This document shows, in pieces, positions 9,809 through 18,524 of a DNA stretch of 64,000 nucleotides. The translations under genes were made by a program, and so were the position numbers. Source of the stretch: Streptomyces griseoviridis (GTDB lineage: Bacteria > Actinomycetota > Actinomycetes > Streptomycetales > Streptomycetaceae). Where the stretch lies: positions 1-64,000 of the forward strand of contig BMSM01000005.1 in NCBI GenBank assembly GCA_014649155.1, read 5' to 3'. The notes under the pieces were generated by a model. The model saw only the letters and a program-made list of their open reading frames with translations, did no database searches and was not told the DNA's origin. Each line of letters begins with the position of its first letter. Position 1 is the stretch's first letter.

Positions 9809-9963
9809 GCCAATGTGCTCTCCGGGCCTCCGGCCGTCAAGAGGTGAAGCAGAGAAAGTGCCTCCGCCGCAGGGGAGTTCACGGGGTGAACGCCGGTGCG
9901 GACGGGGCGGGGCAGGGGGTGCGAGGCGGCGCGGGCCGGCCCCGTCCGCGCGGGGCGCGGCGG

Positions 9964-10935
9964 TCAGGCGAGCGCGCTGCCCGCCTTCCACTTCTTCCAG
10001 GAGAGGTTCCAGCCGTTGAGCCCGTTGGCCGGGTCGACGGTCTCCTCGCCCGAGTTCTTCACGATCACCACGTCACCGAGGAGGGAACCGTCGTAGAACT
10101 CGTACCCCGCGGTCGCCTTGTCCTTCCCGCCCTTGGCGTCGTGCAGGCCGATGCAGCCGTGGGTGCCGTTGCTGTGGCCGAAGGCGGAGGCGGCGGTCCA
10201 GTAGTTGCCGTGGATGAAGGTGCCGGAGGTGGTCAGCCGCTGGGCGTGCGGCACGTCCGCGATGTCGTACTCGTCACCGAGGCCGACCGTCGAGGACTGC
10301 ATCCGGGTCTCCTTCAGCCGCTCGCTGATGACCATGATCCCGGACCAGGTGGTGTGCTCGCCGTCCCCGCCGGTGACGGGGTAGGCGGCGGTCTTCGCGC
10401 CGTCCCGGACGACCGTCATCCTCTCGGTCCTCAGGTCGACGGTGCTGATCTGCGACCGCCCGATACGGAAGGTGAGGGACTTCGTCTGCGTGCCGTACAG
10501 ACCGGCGGCGGCGCGTACGCCGGCCAGCCGGAGGTCCACGGTGACCGTCGTCCCGGGTGCCCAGTACGTCTTCGGCCGGAAGTCCAGCCGGGTGTCGCCG
10601 AACCAGTGGCCGGCCACCTCGACTCCCGGGTCGGCGGTGACCGTGATCGCCGACTCCACCGCGGCCCTGTCGGTCACCGCGTGCGAGAAGGTGACCGACA
10701 CCGGCATGCCGACGCCGTAGGTGCCGCCCGCCTCGGGGGTCACGGTCGCGGTGAGGGCGCGGGTCTTCGCGGCGACGGCCGCCGTGCCGGTACCGTCGGC
10801 CGCTCGCGCGGTGCCGCCCGCCGCGCCGGCCAGGGCCGCCGCCACCGGCACGGCACCGAGCGCCGCGAGGACCCCGCGCCGGGACCACCGCCCGGGCTGG
10901 ATGTCCTGCTGGTCGGATGTGCGGTGGCTGCTCAC
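9964..10935 (-). CDS. Tat-exported L,D-transpeptidase (Ig-like + YkuD)
   Basis: Forms 3-3 cross-links in peptidoglycan or attaches proteins to it, outside the membrane. The 323-residue protein has a twin-arginine signal (WSRRGVLAALG, RR at 19-20, cleavage near residue 45), a bacterial Ig-like domain (about 50-160) and a YkuD catalytic domain with FIHGNYW and the nucleophile in THGCIGL (C261). The usual motif is SHGC-x-R; here it is THGC-I-G-L, a variant also found in the Ig-like/YkuD type. GTG start at 10935. A TATAAG box about 50 bp upstream on the minus strand could be its -10. Confidence 0.93.
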   Translation of the reverse strand: MSSHRTSDQQDIQPGRWSRRGVLAALGAVPVAAALAGAAGGTARAADGTGTAAVAAKTRALTATVTPEAGGTYGVGMPVSVTFSHAVTDRAAVESAITVTADPGVEVAGHWFGDTRLDFRPKTYWAPGTTVTVDLRLAGVRAAAGLYGTQTKSLTFRIGRSQISTVDLRTERMTVVRDGAKTAAYPVTGGDGEHTTWSGIMVISERLKETRMQSSTVGLGDEYDIADVPHAQRLTTSGTFIHGNYWTAASAFGHSNGTHGCIGLHDAKGGKDKATAGYEFYDGSLLGDVVIVKNSGEETVDPANGLNGWNLSWKKWKAGSALA

Positions 10936-11070
10936 GGTCGGGCCTTTCGGGTGTTCGGCGTGGATCGGACGCAGTCTGCACCTTATAGCTGGGTCGGTGC
11001 TGTGAAGGGCTGTTCGTCACCTGGGGAGGCTGTGAGAAAAGTGGCAGAAGTGAACAGGAGGTAAGGGGGC

Positions 11071-11145
11071 GTGGCGTGGCTCACGCCTCGGCCGGCAGGG
11101 GCCCTGCCGCTGTTCGGCCGTGGCGCCGTGAGCACGTGCTGCTGA
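11071..11145 (+). CDS. Candidate 24-residue peptide behind a perfect Shine-Dalgarno (speculative)
   Basis: AGGAGGT at 11056-11062 is a textbook ribosome site with no annotated gene behind it. Nine bases later GTG opens a 24-codon frame giving MAWLTPRPAGALPLFGRGAVS and ending TCC before TGA. An overlapping frame from GTG 11076 is much longer but has shadow-like composition. This 330-bp spacer (10936-11266) otherwise shows nothing but the promoter region of the L,D-transpeptidase. It may be a leader peptide or chance; no relative is recognised. Confidence 0.2.
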   Translation: MAWLTPRPAGALPLFGRGAVSTCC

Positions 11146-11266
11146 CCGCCGGCGCCGGGGTGCGCGTGCTGTTCACCCTTGGTCCCCGTGAAAGGCGTGC
11201 TGCTCAGCCCCGGCCCGCGCGGGGGCTCGCTGCGCATGCCCGGCCCCGTACGACGGGACGCGCCGC

Positions 11267-12013
11267 TCACCCTCCGGGCCGCCAGCCCAGTGCCCGGGAG
11301 ATCCCGCGTCCCGCCAGCCGTACCGCCGGCCCCAGCACCGGCACCTGGCCGTCGCCGTGCGGCACGACCACGGAGACGGCGGCGGTCACCGTCCCGTCCG
11401 GCCCGCGCACCGGGGCCGCCACCGACAGCGCGTCGTCGGTGACCTGCCGGTCACTGACGGCCACCCCGGTCCGCCGGATCTCCGCCAGCCCGCGGCGCAG
11501 CACCGCCGGGTCGGTGACCGTGTACGGGGTGAAGGCGGCCAGCGGACCGGCGCAGTACTCCTCCTGGAACCCGCGCGGCCCGTGCGCCAGCAGGGCCAGC
11601 CCGACCCCGGTGGCGTGCAGCGGCCAGCGCGCCCCGACCCGGATGTGCACCCCGACCGCCGACCGGCCCGACAGCCACTCGACGTACACCACCTCGCCGC
11701 CGTCCCGCACCGCGAGCTGCACGTTCTCGTGCGTCGCCTCGTACAGGTCCTCCAGATACGGCAGTGCCACCTGCCGCAGCGCCAGGCCGCGCGGGGCGAG
11801 CGCGGCGACCTCCCACAGCCGCAGCCCCACGTGGTACCGCCCCGCCCCGTCGCGCTCCAGCGCGCCCCACCGGGTCAGGGCGCCCACCAGCCGGTGCGCG
11901 GTGGTCAGCGTGAGCCCGGTCCGCCGGCTGATGTCCGTCAGGCACAGCGCGGGGTGCTCGTGGTCGAAGGCGGCGAGCACCGACAGCAGCCGCTCGGGCG
12001 CGGTGGGCGGCAT
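11267..12013 (-). CDS. IclR-family transcriptional regulator
   Basis: The 248-residue protein has an N-terminal winged helix (TDISRRTGLTLTTAHRLVGAL, about residues 25-45) and a C-terminal IclR effector domain (VEWLSGRSAVGVHIRVGARWPLHATGVG, then LSVAAPVRGPDGTVTAAVSV). IclR proteins usually control adjacent catabolic genes in response to a small metabolite. It is divergent from the GH4 gene across 169 bp, so control of that gene and of itself is the simplest reading. ATG at 12013. Confidence 0.9.
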   Translation of the reverse strand: MPPTAPERLLSVLAAFDHEHPALCLTDISRRTGLTLTTAHRLVGALTRWGALERDGAGRYHVGLRLWEVAALAPRGLALRQVALPYLEDLYEATHENVQLAVRDGGEVVYVEWLSGRSAVGVHIRVGARWPLHATGVGLALLAHGPRGFQEEYCAGPLAAFTPYTVTDPAVLRRGLAEIRRTGVAVSDRQVTDDALSVAAPVRGPDGTVTAAVSVVVPHGDGQVPVLGPAVRLAGRGISRALGWRPGG

Positions 12014-12182
12014 GGGGGCTCTTCCGGACGGGGGCAGACGGCGTCCCCGGTGAAATTAGGCACCGGCCGGACAGCCGTCAATACACCGGTACGACCCGGA
12101 CCGGGCACCGGCGCCGGCCGTGCCATGATCGGCCCCAGCGCGGCGCCGGCGGCGGGCCGGCCGGTGAGGGAAGGACACGGCC

Positions 12183-13520
12183 ATGAGGCTGACGATTCTG
12201 GGCGGCGGCGGATTCCGGGTGCCGCTGGTGTACGGGGCGCTGCTCGGGGACCGCGGCGGGCGCCGGGTGACCGAGGTGGTGCTGCACGACCTCGACGCGG
12301 CCCGGCTGGCGGCGGTGACCCGGGTCCTGGCCGAACAGGCCGCCGCCGTGTCCGACGCGCCCCGCGTCACGGCCACCACCGACCTGGATGAGGCGCTCAC
12401 CGGCGCCGACTTCGTCTTCTCCGCGATCCGCGTCGGCGGTCTTCAGGGCCGCGCCGAGGACGAACGGGTGGCGCTCGCCGAGGGCGTCCTCGGACAGGAG
12501 ACGGTCGGCGCGGGCGGCATCGCCTACGGGCTGCGGACCGTGCCCGTCGCCGTCGACATCGCCCGCCGGGTGGCCCGCCTCGCCCCCGACGCCTGGGTCA
12601 TCAACTTCACCAACCCCGCCGGGCTGGTCACCGAGGCGATGTCCCGCCACCTCGGCGACCGGGTCATCGGCATCTGCGACTCGCCGGTCGGCCTCGGCCG
12701 CCGGATCGCCCGCGTCCTCGGCGCCGACCCGGCCGAGGCGTTCGTCGACTACGTCGGCCTCAACCACCTCGGCTGGGTGCGCGGCCTGCGCGTCGCCGGC
12801 CGCGACGAACTCCCGCGGCTGCTCGCCGACCCCGCCCTGCTCGGCTCCTTCGAGGAGGGCCGCCTCTTCGGCCCCGACTGGCTGCGCTCCCTCGGCGCGA
12901 TCCCCAACGAGTACCTGCACTACTACTACTTCAACCGGGAGACCGTCCGCGCCTACCAGGAGGCCGGGCGCACCCGCGGCGCCTTCCTCCGCGACCAGCA
13001 GTCCGGCTTCTACGCCGAGGCCCGCGACCCCGGCGTCTCCGCGCTGGAGCTGTGGGAACGGACCCGCGCCGAGCGGGAGGCCACCTACATGTCCGAGAAC
13101 CGGGAGGCGGCCGGCGCGGGCGAGCGCGAGGCCGAGGACCTCGCCGGCGGCTACGAGAAGGTGGCCCTCGCCCTGATGCGGGCCATCGCCCACGGCGAGC
13201 GCACCACCCTGATCCTCAACGTCCGCAACGGCACGGCCCTCGCCGCGCTGGACGCCGACGCCGTCATCGAGGTGCCCTGCGTGGTCGACGCCGCCGGGGC
13301 CCGGCCGGTCGCGGTGGACCCCCTGCCCGGCCACGCCACCGCCCTGGTCTGCGCGGTCAAGGCCGTCGAACGCGAGGTGCTCGCGGCGGCCGGCTCCGGC
13401 TCCCGCGCCCACGCCGTCGCGGCCTTCGCCCTGCACCCGCTGGTCGACTCCGTCACCGTCGCCCGCCGCCTCCTCGACGGCTACACGGCCGTCCACCCCG
13501 GCCTCGCGTACCTGCGCTGA
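12183..13520 (+). CDS. Glycoside hydrolase family 4 enzyme (6-phospho-beta-glucosidase type)
   Basis: GH4 enzymes hydrolyse (phospho)glycosides by an NAD- and Mn-dependent redox elimination. The 445-residue protein shows the N-terminal Rossmann ILGGGGFRVPLVYGAL, the NFTNPAGLVTEA loop, the metal-binding cysteine in GICDSPVG and histidine in GLNHLGW, and the NEYLHYYY segment common in 6-phospho-beta-glucosidases. ATG at 12183 follows GAGGGAAGGA. It is cytosolic and divergent from the IclR gene. No PTS permease or sugar kinase lies nearby to supply a phosphorylated substrate, so the true substrate is uncertain. Confidence 0.88.
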   Translation: MRLTILGGGGFRVPLVYGALLGDRGGRRVTEVVLHDLDAARLAAVTRVLAEQAAAVSDAPRVTATTDLDEALTGADFVFSAIRVGGLQGRAEDERVALAEGVLGQETVGAGGIAYGLRTVPVAVDIARRVARLAPDAWVINFTNPAGLVTEAMSRHLGDRVIGICDSPVGLGRRIARVLGADPAEAFVDYVGLNHLGWVRGLRVAGRDELPRLLADPALLGSFEEGRLFGPDWLRSLGAIPNEYLHYYYFNRETVRAYQEAGRTRGAFLRDQQSGFYAEARDPGVSALELWERTRAEREATYMSENREAAGAGEREAEDLAGGYEKVALALMRAIAHGERTTLILNVRNGTALAALDADAVIEVPCVVDAAGARPVAVDPLPGHATALVCAVKAVEREVLAAAGSGSRAHAVAAFALHPLVDSVTVARRLLDGYTAVHPGLAYLR

Positions 13521-13525
13521 CCCGG

Positions 13526-13597
13526 CGGAGTACCTCCCACGGAGAAAGAGCGGAGTACTTCCCACGAAGAAGAGCGGAGCGCTCCATGAAGAATCAA
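13526..13597 (+). repeat. Three degenerate tandem copies of a 24-25-bp unit
   Basis: Copies start CGGAGTACCTCCCACG (13526), CGGAGTACTTCCCACG (13551) and CGGAGCGCTCCATG (13575). In the third copy the ACG of the first two has become ATG, creating the start codon of the mini-ORF at 13586. The CGGAG of the third copy serves as its ribosome site. Confidence 0.7.
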
Positions 13598-13639
13598 GGG
13601 AACGGCGAAGCGCCTGCTCACCCGCACTGCACGGCGTAG
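13586..13639 (+). CDS. Candidate 17-residue peptide upstream of the sulfotransferase remnant
   Basis: ATG at 13586 is 6 nt after CGGAG and opens MKNQGNGEAPAHPHCTA before TAG. Its start lies in the third copy of a short tandem repeat. It precedes the truncated sulfotransferase by 144 bp on the same strand, so it might be a leader peptide or a modified-peptide precursor whose tailoring enzyme has decayed, or it may be untranslated. I recognise no family. Confidence 0.3.
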   Translation: MKNQGNGEAPAHPHCTA

Positions 13640-13783
13640 CACGCCCCCGCGCCGTAGCCCGCCGTACCCCTCCGGTTCGCCCGCCGCCCCTGGGACGAGG
13701 CCAGCACGACGCGAGAGAGGTGGCACGGTGCCGGGGCCGCGACTGTCCGCGATCGGCACGGGACGAGGCGTCGGGGGAGGCTG

Positions 13784-14345
13784 ATGGCGCAGGCCGTCGG
13801 CCCGCCGCGCCGTAACCCGGCCGCGGTCCCCGCCCCGCGGCCCGCGGCGGAGGACTCCCGCGCCGCCCCGCCCGCGCCGAGGCGCGTGGAGTCCCCGGTG
13901 TTCGTCCCGTCCTCGGTGCGCTCCGGGTCGACCCTGCTGCGGGTCCTGCTCAACAGCCACAGCCGCGTCCGCGCCCCGCACGAGACGCACCTGCGCACGG
14001 CGCGCGTCCAGCTCTCCCGGCCCTTCACCCCGAAGGCGGTGCGGGCGCTCGCACTGGACCGGGAGGAACTGGAGCACGTCGTGCGGGACCGGGTGCTCCA
14101 CCTCGAACCGGGCCGCAGCGGCAAGGACCCCATCGTCGACAAGACCCCGGCCGGCGTCCACGTCCGGCCCCGCCTGCGCCGGTGCCGGCCCGGCGCCCGG
14201 CCGATCGTCCTGCTGCGCCACCTGGGCGCGGTCGCGGCCTCCCTCACCGCCCGCCGCGCCACCCCGGACACGGACCTGCCGCCCCGGCTGCGGGAACTGG
14301 CGCGGGCCCGGGGGTGCCGGGACCGAGCCCGTCCGCGAGGTCCGG
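13784..14345 (+). pseudogene. Sulfotransferase, C-terminally truncated remnant
   Basis: The reading frame after ATG 13784 (GGGGGAGG just upstream) encodes the N-terminal half of a PAPS-dependent sulfotransferase. It has the 5'-phosphosulfate loop in SSVRSGSTLLRVLLNSHSRV, the APHETHLRT segment, KDPIVDKTPAGV, and ARPIVLLRHLGAVAASL matching the 3'-phosphate-binding region, in which RHPGA is usual (here RHLGA). Homology stops near residue 185; the remaining frame is low-complexity and runs into the end of the convergent membrane-protein gene. Intact relatives are about 300 residues, so the C-terminal substrate-binding half is missing. Probably non-functional. Confidence 0.75.
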
Positions 14346-14348
14346 GCG

Positions 14349-17009
14349 TCAGTTCCCGCTCCCTCCCGTGCTCTCGCTCGGACTCCGCTCGATCAGGATC
14401 ATCGGATCGTTGCCCTTGAGCTGCTGCCAGATGGTCACCAGCGCCACGAGCTGGCCGACGAGGAACGCCATCTGCACCGACGCCGTGCGCCACTGGTACA
14501 CGGACAGCAGCAGGCCCGTCCTGGTGGGCCAGTAGCGCCGCTCTCCGCGGAAGGTGTCGATGTCCATCGCCAAGCCGGTCAGGGTGAGGACCAGCAGTAC
14601 GAGACTGAGTTCGAGCGGCCACGTGCCGAGGGGCTGGCCGACGAGCCGGCTCCCGGCCAGTTGCACGAGCACGGGAGACGCGTAGACGAACGCCAGGCCG
14701 GCCGCGCGCACCGGGCCCCGCCGCCCGGGGAGCACCCGCCAGAGCACGCCCAGCGTGAAACCGGCTCCCACCCAGAGGAGTTCCAGGGCGACCGCGGCCG
14801 TCACCGTGTCGACGAGCCCGAAGCGCTGGACGAACTTGTCCGCCCACCGGATGCCACGGACATGATCGGCCCAGACCAGCAGGACGACCCCGGGCACCGC
14901 GAACACGGCGGCGAAGTACGCGGCCCGGCAGCCGTTGCCCCAGGCGGTGGCCCTCGGTCCCCAGGCCAAGGCCAGCTCCACCGGTCCGATGGAGGGCGGC
15001 AACCGTATCCACGTGTTCGGCAGGCCAGGTGGCGGGGACGGATGAGGCAGCCGGTGCAACCGGTCCAGCTCCCGCTCCAGACGGAAGCGGTCCTCCTCCT
15101 GCTGCCCCTGCTCCAGCCGGCGCAGCTGGGCGTGCAGCTCACGGTGGCGGCGCGCCGCGTTGAGCAGCCGCTGCCGGTCGGCCCCCCTGGCCACCTCGTG
15201 CAGGCGGTGGCCGGTTCGGGGCAGCTCGCGGTTCAGGACCGCGCGGCGGGTGCCGAGGGCGAGCAGCCCGGACAGGACGAGCCACAGCGCCAACAGCGAG
15301 AGCAGGGGGAGAGGGACACCCGCGTACCAGCCGACGACCGGTGCGACGCACACGACGAAGAACGCCTTCAGGGTGCGCAGCTCCGCGGCCGAAGGAAGCG
15401 CGGTCACCGGGACGGCCGCCGTGTCACGGGCACGCAGCACGGCCAGGATCGCCAGTGACGGGGCCCACCACCAGAAGTAGGTTCCGTGGAACCAGTCCAG
15501 CCAGTCCGAGGGGAACCAGCGCAAGTCGGCGAAAAGGGTGGCCATGTGCCACAGGCCGTAGTCCTCGGACGCGTTGCGCCTGCTGAGCCAGCTCTGGTGC
15601 TCCCACACGTTCTGCGCGGACCACAGGCTCACCGCGCAGAGCGCCACGGACAGTACGGCCGAGGCGGCCAGCCACGCGTGCGGGAAGCGGCCCGGTGTCC
15701 GGCCGGGCGCCGTGGAGCCGGCCGCCCGCCACAGCCGCAGCAGGACGGCGGTGACGCCCACCAGCCAGACGAACACGACACAGGCGCAGGACGCGGTGAA
15801 CGCCACCAAGCCTCCGCCATCCCGGAAACGTAGTACATCGTCCGGAGCGTTCACCCAGTCCAGCCACAGTCCGGACGGCAGGGCGAACCATTCGGGACGG
15901 CAGGCCACGGCCAGCCCGGACCCGGTGGCGGCGACGACCGCGGCGAGAGCGGCCCGCCCCGGCCGGCCGAAGCCGCACAGGCCCAGTCCCGTGAGGAGAG
16001 CGAGCCCCATATGGACCGAGATACGGTGCTCGTCCGTCCAGAACGGAGCCGTGCCCTGCCGGGCGAAGTGGCCGAGCAGCGTGTCGTCGAACAGTTGCAC
16101 CACGGTGATCGCGAACGCCAGTCCGGCGACGATCAGCAGATTGCGGGTGGTACGGGGGACGGCGCCCGCGGACGGTGCCGAAACCGACTCGCGCCGTACC
16201 GCGCGGGCAGTCAGCAGGACGAGGACCAGAAGGGCTCCGTGCAACGGCAGCCAGCCCAGCGCGTCCAGCACGTACCAGGGGTGCTCGCTCCACCGCGCCG
16301 CTGACGCCTTGGCCGCCGGGGGCTGCAGGGTGACGTCGATCTCGGGTGGCTTGCCGCTCGCCTTCCTCTGGACCCAGGTCAGCTCGGTGGGACCGCCCGT
16401 GGTCGGCGGGGAGGAGACCTGCCGGGCGGGGCGTCCGCCGAGATCCACAGTGACCTTCCGCCACCAGGCGCGGCCCAGGGCGGACGGCGGCATCAGTTCC
16501 AGACGCCAGAGCCGATCGCCCACGGTCAGGCTCCATGGACCGAAGTGACGGGTCTGCAGCCCGGTCACCCACGTCAGGACGCGTTGGTCGACCGTGACCC
16601 ACTTCTCCTCGACGGTGACCTCCGGCGCCGCCGTGCGGCCCTCGGTGTCCCGGTACGGGAACGGGTCGTCGGGGAAGCGCAGCAGGCACCGCATGGCTGT
16701 GCGGTACCGCTCCGTGTCACCGTTCAGCAGCAGGTCGGGCGCCCGGCTCCAGGACTTGGGCACCTTCACGGTCAGGAGCCCCTCGGCCTTGCTGTAGTCC
16801 TCGCCCTCGTGCTTGAACCGCACCGACGCGGTGACACGCGCCGAGGTCAGCTCGCTGACGCGGCACTCGTCGTCCGCCGCCGAGGCGGGCCCGACGGGCA
16901 GCAGACCCAGCAGCACCGTGGTGATCACCGTGCGCAGAACGTGCCGCAGCCCCCGCCTCAACGAGCCCCCACCCGTCTTCCGCCGCCCCTGAACTCCACA
17001 GGTATACAC
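14349..17009 (-). CDS. Large multi-pass membrane protein of unknown function (886 residues)
   Basis: A signal-like N-terminal segment (VITTVLLGLLPVGPASA) is followed by a ~200-residue extracytoplasmic part (CRVSELTSARVTASVRF onward). Then come about twelve hydrophobic segments from roughly residue 250. A charged cytosolic insert around 600-650 (RHRELHAQLRRLEQGQQEEDRFRLERELDRLH pattern) looks like a short coiled coil. The sequence recalls a Streptomyces-specific family of uncharacterised membrane proteins, possibly DUF6185, but I am not sure of the number. The GTG start at 17009 is provisional; TTG codons downstream are possible. No neighbour suggests a role. Confidence 0.7.
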   Translation of the reverse strand: MYTCGVQGRRKTGGGSLRRGLRHVLRTVITTVLLGLLPVGPASAADDECRVSELTSARVTASVRFKHEGEDYSKAEGLLTVKVPKSWSRAPDLLLNGDTERYRTAMRCLLRFPDDPFPYRDTEGRTAAPEVTVEEKWVTVDQRVLTWVTGLQTRHFGPWSLTVGDRLWRLELMPPSALGRAWWRKVTVDLGGRPARQVSSPPTTGGPTELTWVQRKASGKPPEIDVTLQPPAAKASAARWSEHPWYVLDALGWLPLHGALLVLVLLTARAVRRESVSAPSAGAVPRTTRNLLIVAGLAFAITVVQLFDDTLLGHFARQGTAPFWTDEHRISVHMGLALLTGLGLCGFGRPGRAALAAVVAATGSGLAVACRPEWFALPSGLWLDWVNAPDDVLRFRDGGGLVAFTASCACVVFVWLVGVTAVLLRLWRAAGSTAPGRTPGRFPHAWLAASAVLSVALCAVSLWSAQNVWEHQSWLSRRNASEDYGLWHMATLFADLRWFPSDWLDWFHGTYFWWWAPSLAILAVLRARDTAAVPVTALPSAAELRTLKAFFVVCVAPVVGWYAGVPLPLLSLLALWLVLSGLLALGTRRAVLNRELPRTGHRLHEVARGADRQRLLNAARRHRELHAQLRRLEQGQQEEDRFRLERELDRLHRLPHPSPPPGLPNTWIRLPPSIGPVELALAWGPRATAWGNGCRAAYFAAVFAVPGVVLLVWADHVRGIRWADKFVQRFGLVDTVTAAVALELLWVGAGFTLGVLWRVLPGRRGPVRAAGLAFVYASPVLVQLAGSRLVGQPLGTWPLELSLVLLVLTLTGLAMDIDTFRGERRYWPTRTGLLLSVYQWRTASVQMAFLVGQLVALVTIWQQLKGNDPMILIERSPSESTGGSGN

Positions 17010-17073
17010 CCGATGCGCGGGTCCGGTCCGGGGAAGCGCGAGTCCCCGGCGCGACGGCCTGCTCCGGGAAGCC

Positions 17074-18225
17074 TCAGGCCGGGTGCCCCGACACTCCGGT
17101 CACCCGCCCCGCCGCCCGAGAGGGCAGCGCCTCCAGCGCCGCGGCCGGCACGGCCGCGGCCGGCCGCGGCGCCGCGGGTTCCGGCCGCTGGTGGGGAAGC
17201 GGCACCGGCAGCAGGGGGCGGGGCCCCGACACCACCGTGTAGTCCTGGCCGAGGAACGGCGGCACGATCTCACCCGGGTCGTCGCCGAGCGCGAGCCGCA
17301 CCGCCGCCCACGGGGCGTTGATCCCGCACAGCGAGAGCTGGTGCAGACCGCCCGCCGGGCGGGTGTTGACGTCCATCAGCACCGGACGCTCGCCGTACAT
17401 CCGGAACTGGATGTTGGACAGGTGGTGCAGCCCGAAGCCCTCCGCCAGCCGCCGGGCCGGCGCCAGCCAGCGCTCGTCGAGGGTGAACCCGCGTCGCCGG
17501 CCGTTCTTGGTGCGGCCCACCGCCAGGCGCACCCGGTTGTCGGTGCCGGTCAGGCAGTCCACCGACACCTCCGGCTCGGCCAGCCTCGGCATCACCAGCC
17601 AGTCGACCGGCTCCGCCGCCCCGCGCAGCGCCGCCACGGCCAGGTCCAGCGGCACGTAAGGGGACGGGAAACCGTCCAGGTGGGACAGCGCGAACGGCGT
17701 CCGCGTCACCACCCGGAAACCGACCCCGCCCGCACCGGAGGCCGGCTTGAAGCACGCCCGGTGCCCGCCGTCCTCCAACTCCTCCACGGCACCGACCAGT
17801 TCGTCGGCCGTCCGCACCCGCCACCACGGCGGCACCGGCACCCCGATCGCCTGGGCGGCCTCGTAGGCGATCACCTTGTCCTGGAAGACGGCCACCGCCT
17901 CGGGCGGCGGGGCGAGCAGCGCCGTGCCGGCCGCCTCGAACTCGGCACGGTGCGCCACGATCGCCGACTGGTGCAGCCGGGGCACGAACACGTCGATGCC
18001 GCGCCGCCGGCACTGGTCCAGCGCGTACTCGACGTACGCCGCCGGCGACAGGGCCTCCGGCTCCAGCTCCGCGGTGTCGGCGGCGGCCAGTACGGGGGAG
18101 TCGGGGTCGCCGTGGGTCGCGTGGATCTCGACGGCCCGGTCGGCGGGATTTCTCCGCAGCTGGTCCATGAAGAACACGTTCTCCGCGTACGTGCGGTTGA
18201 GCCAGACGCGTACGCGAGAGACCAT
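17074..18225 (-). CDS. ATP-grasp domain protein
   Basis: A 383-residue ATP-grasp ligase, ATP-dependent carboxylate-amine/thiol type. The N-terminal about 110 residues form the preATP-grasp half (VWLNRTYAENVFFMDQLRRN). The ATP-grasp core contains CFKPASGAGGVGFRVV (nucleotide loop), VSVDCLTGTDN (carboxylate and metal site) and PVLMDVNTRPAGGLHQLS (magnesium-binding Asp/Asn). The C-terminus is Pro/Ala-rich. ATG at 18225 follows AAAGGCGG. The acceptor substrate cannot be told. It is divergent, across about 300 bp, from the metallophosphoesterase/PPTase pair, with no peptide-biosynthesis genes nearby. Confidence 0.82.
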   Translation of the reverse strand: MVSRVRVWLNRTYAENVFFMDQLRRNPADRAVEIHATHGDPDSPVLAAADTAELEPEALSPAAYVEYALDQCRRRGIDVFVPRLHQSAIVAHRAEFEAAGTALLAPPPEAVAVFQDKVIAYEAAQAIGVPVPPWWRVRTADELVGAVEELEDGGHRACFKPASGAGGVGFRVVTRTPFALSHLDGFPSPYVPLDLAVAALRGAAEPVDWLVMPRLAEPEVSVDCLTGTDNRVRLAVGRTKNGRRRGFTLDERWLAPARRLAEGFGLHHLSNIQFRMYGERPVLMDVNTRPAGGLHQLSLCGINAPWAAVRLALGDDPGEIVPPFLGQDYTVVSGPRPLLPVPLPHQRPEPAAPRPAAAVPAAALEALPSRAAGRVTGVSGHPA

Positions 18226-18524
18226 GCAGGCCGCCTTTCACGGTGTGCGGGCAGGGCGCAGCGGGCCGTGCCCGGCCAGGGGAGAAAAGGGACACCGGAC
18301 CGCTCCGCGTGAAGGGGGAGTCAGGGGCGGTGGTGTTGGGGCGATCATAGGGGGTCCGGGACGGCCCCGTGCAACGCGCGTGTTACGGATGGACGGCGGC
18401 GCCCCGGACCCCGCGCCGGGAGCCGCTCTTGTCGCCCCGGCCCGCCGTGTGATCTCGTGGGAGCGGCCCCGCAGCCACGGGGCGGGCGGGGCGCGATGCG
18501 CCGGAGCGTGCGGAGGGGGCTGGA
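18226..18524. other. 299-bp divergent spacer
   Basis: Lies between the ATP-grasp gene and the metallophosphoesterase gene and must carry both promoters. I see no convincing palindrome, terminator or small gene in it. The only ribosome-like motif assigned is GGAGGGGGCTGGA before GTG 18525. Confidence 0.5.

Noticed and set aside
13784..14419. Complete small sulfotransferase
   Set aside because: The substrate-binding half is missing and the frame ends in low complexity overlapping the convergent gene.
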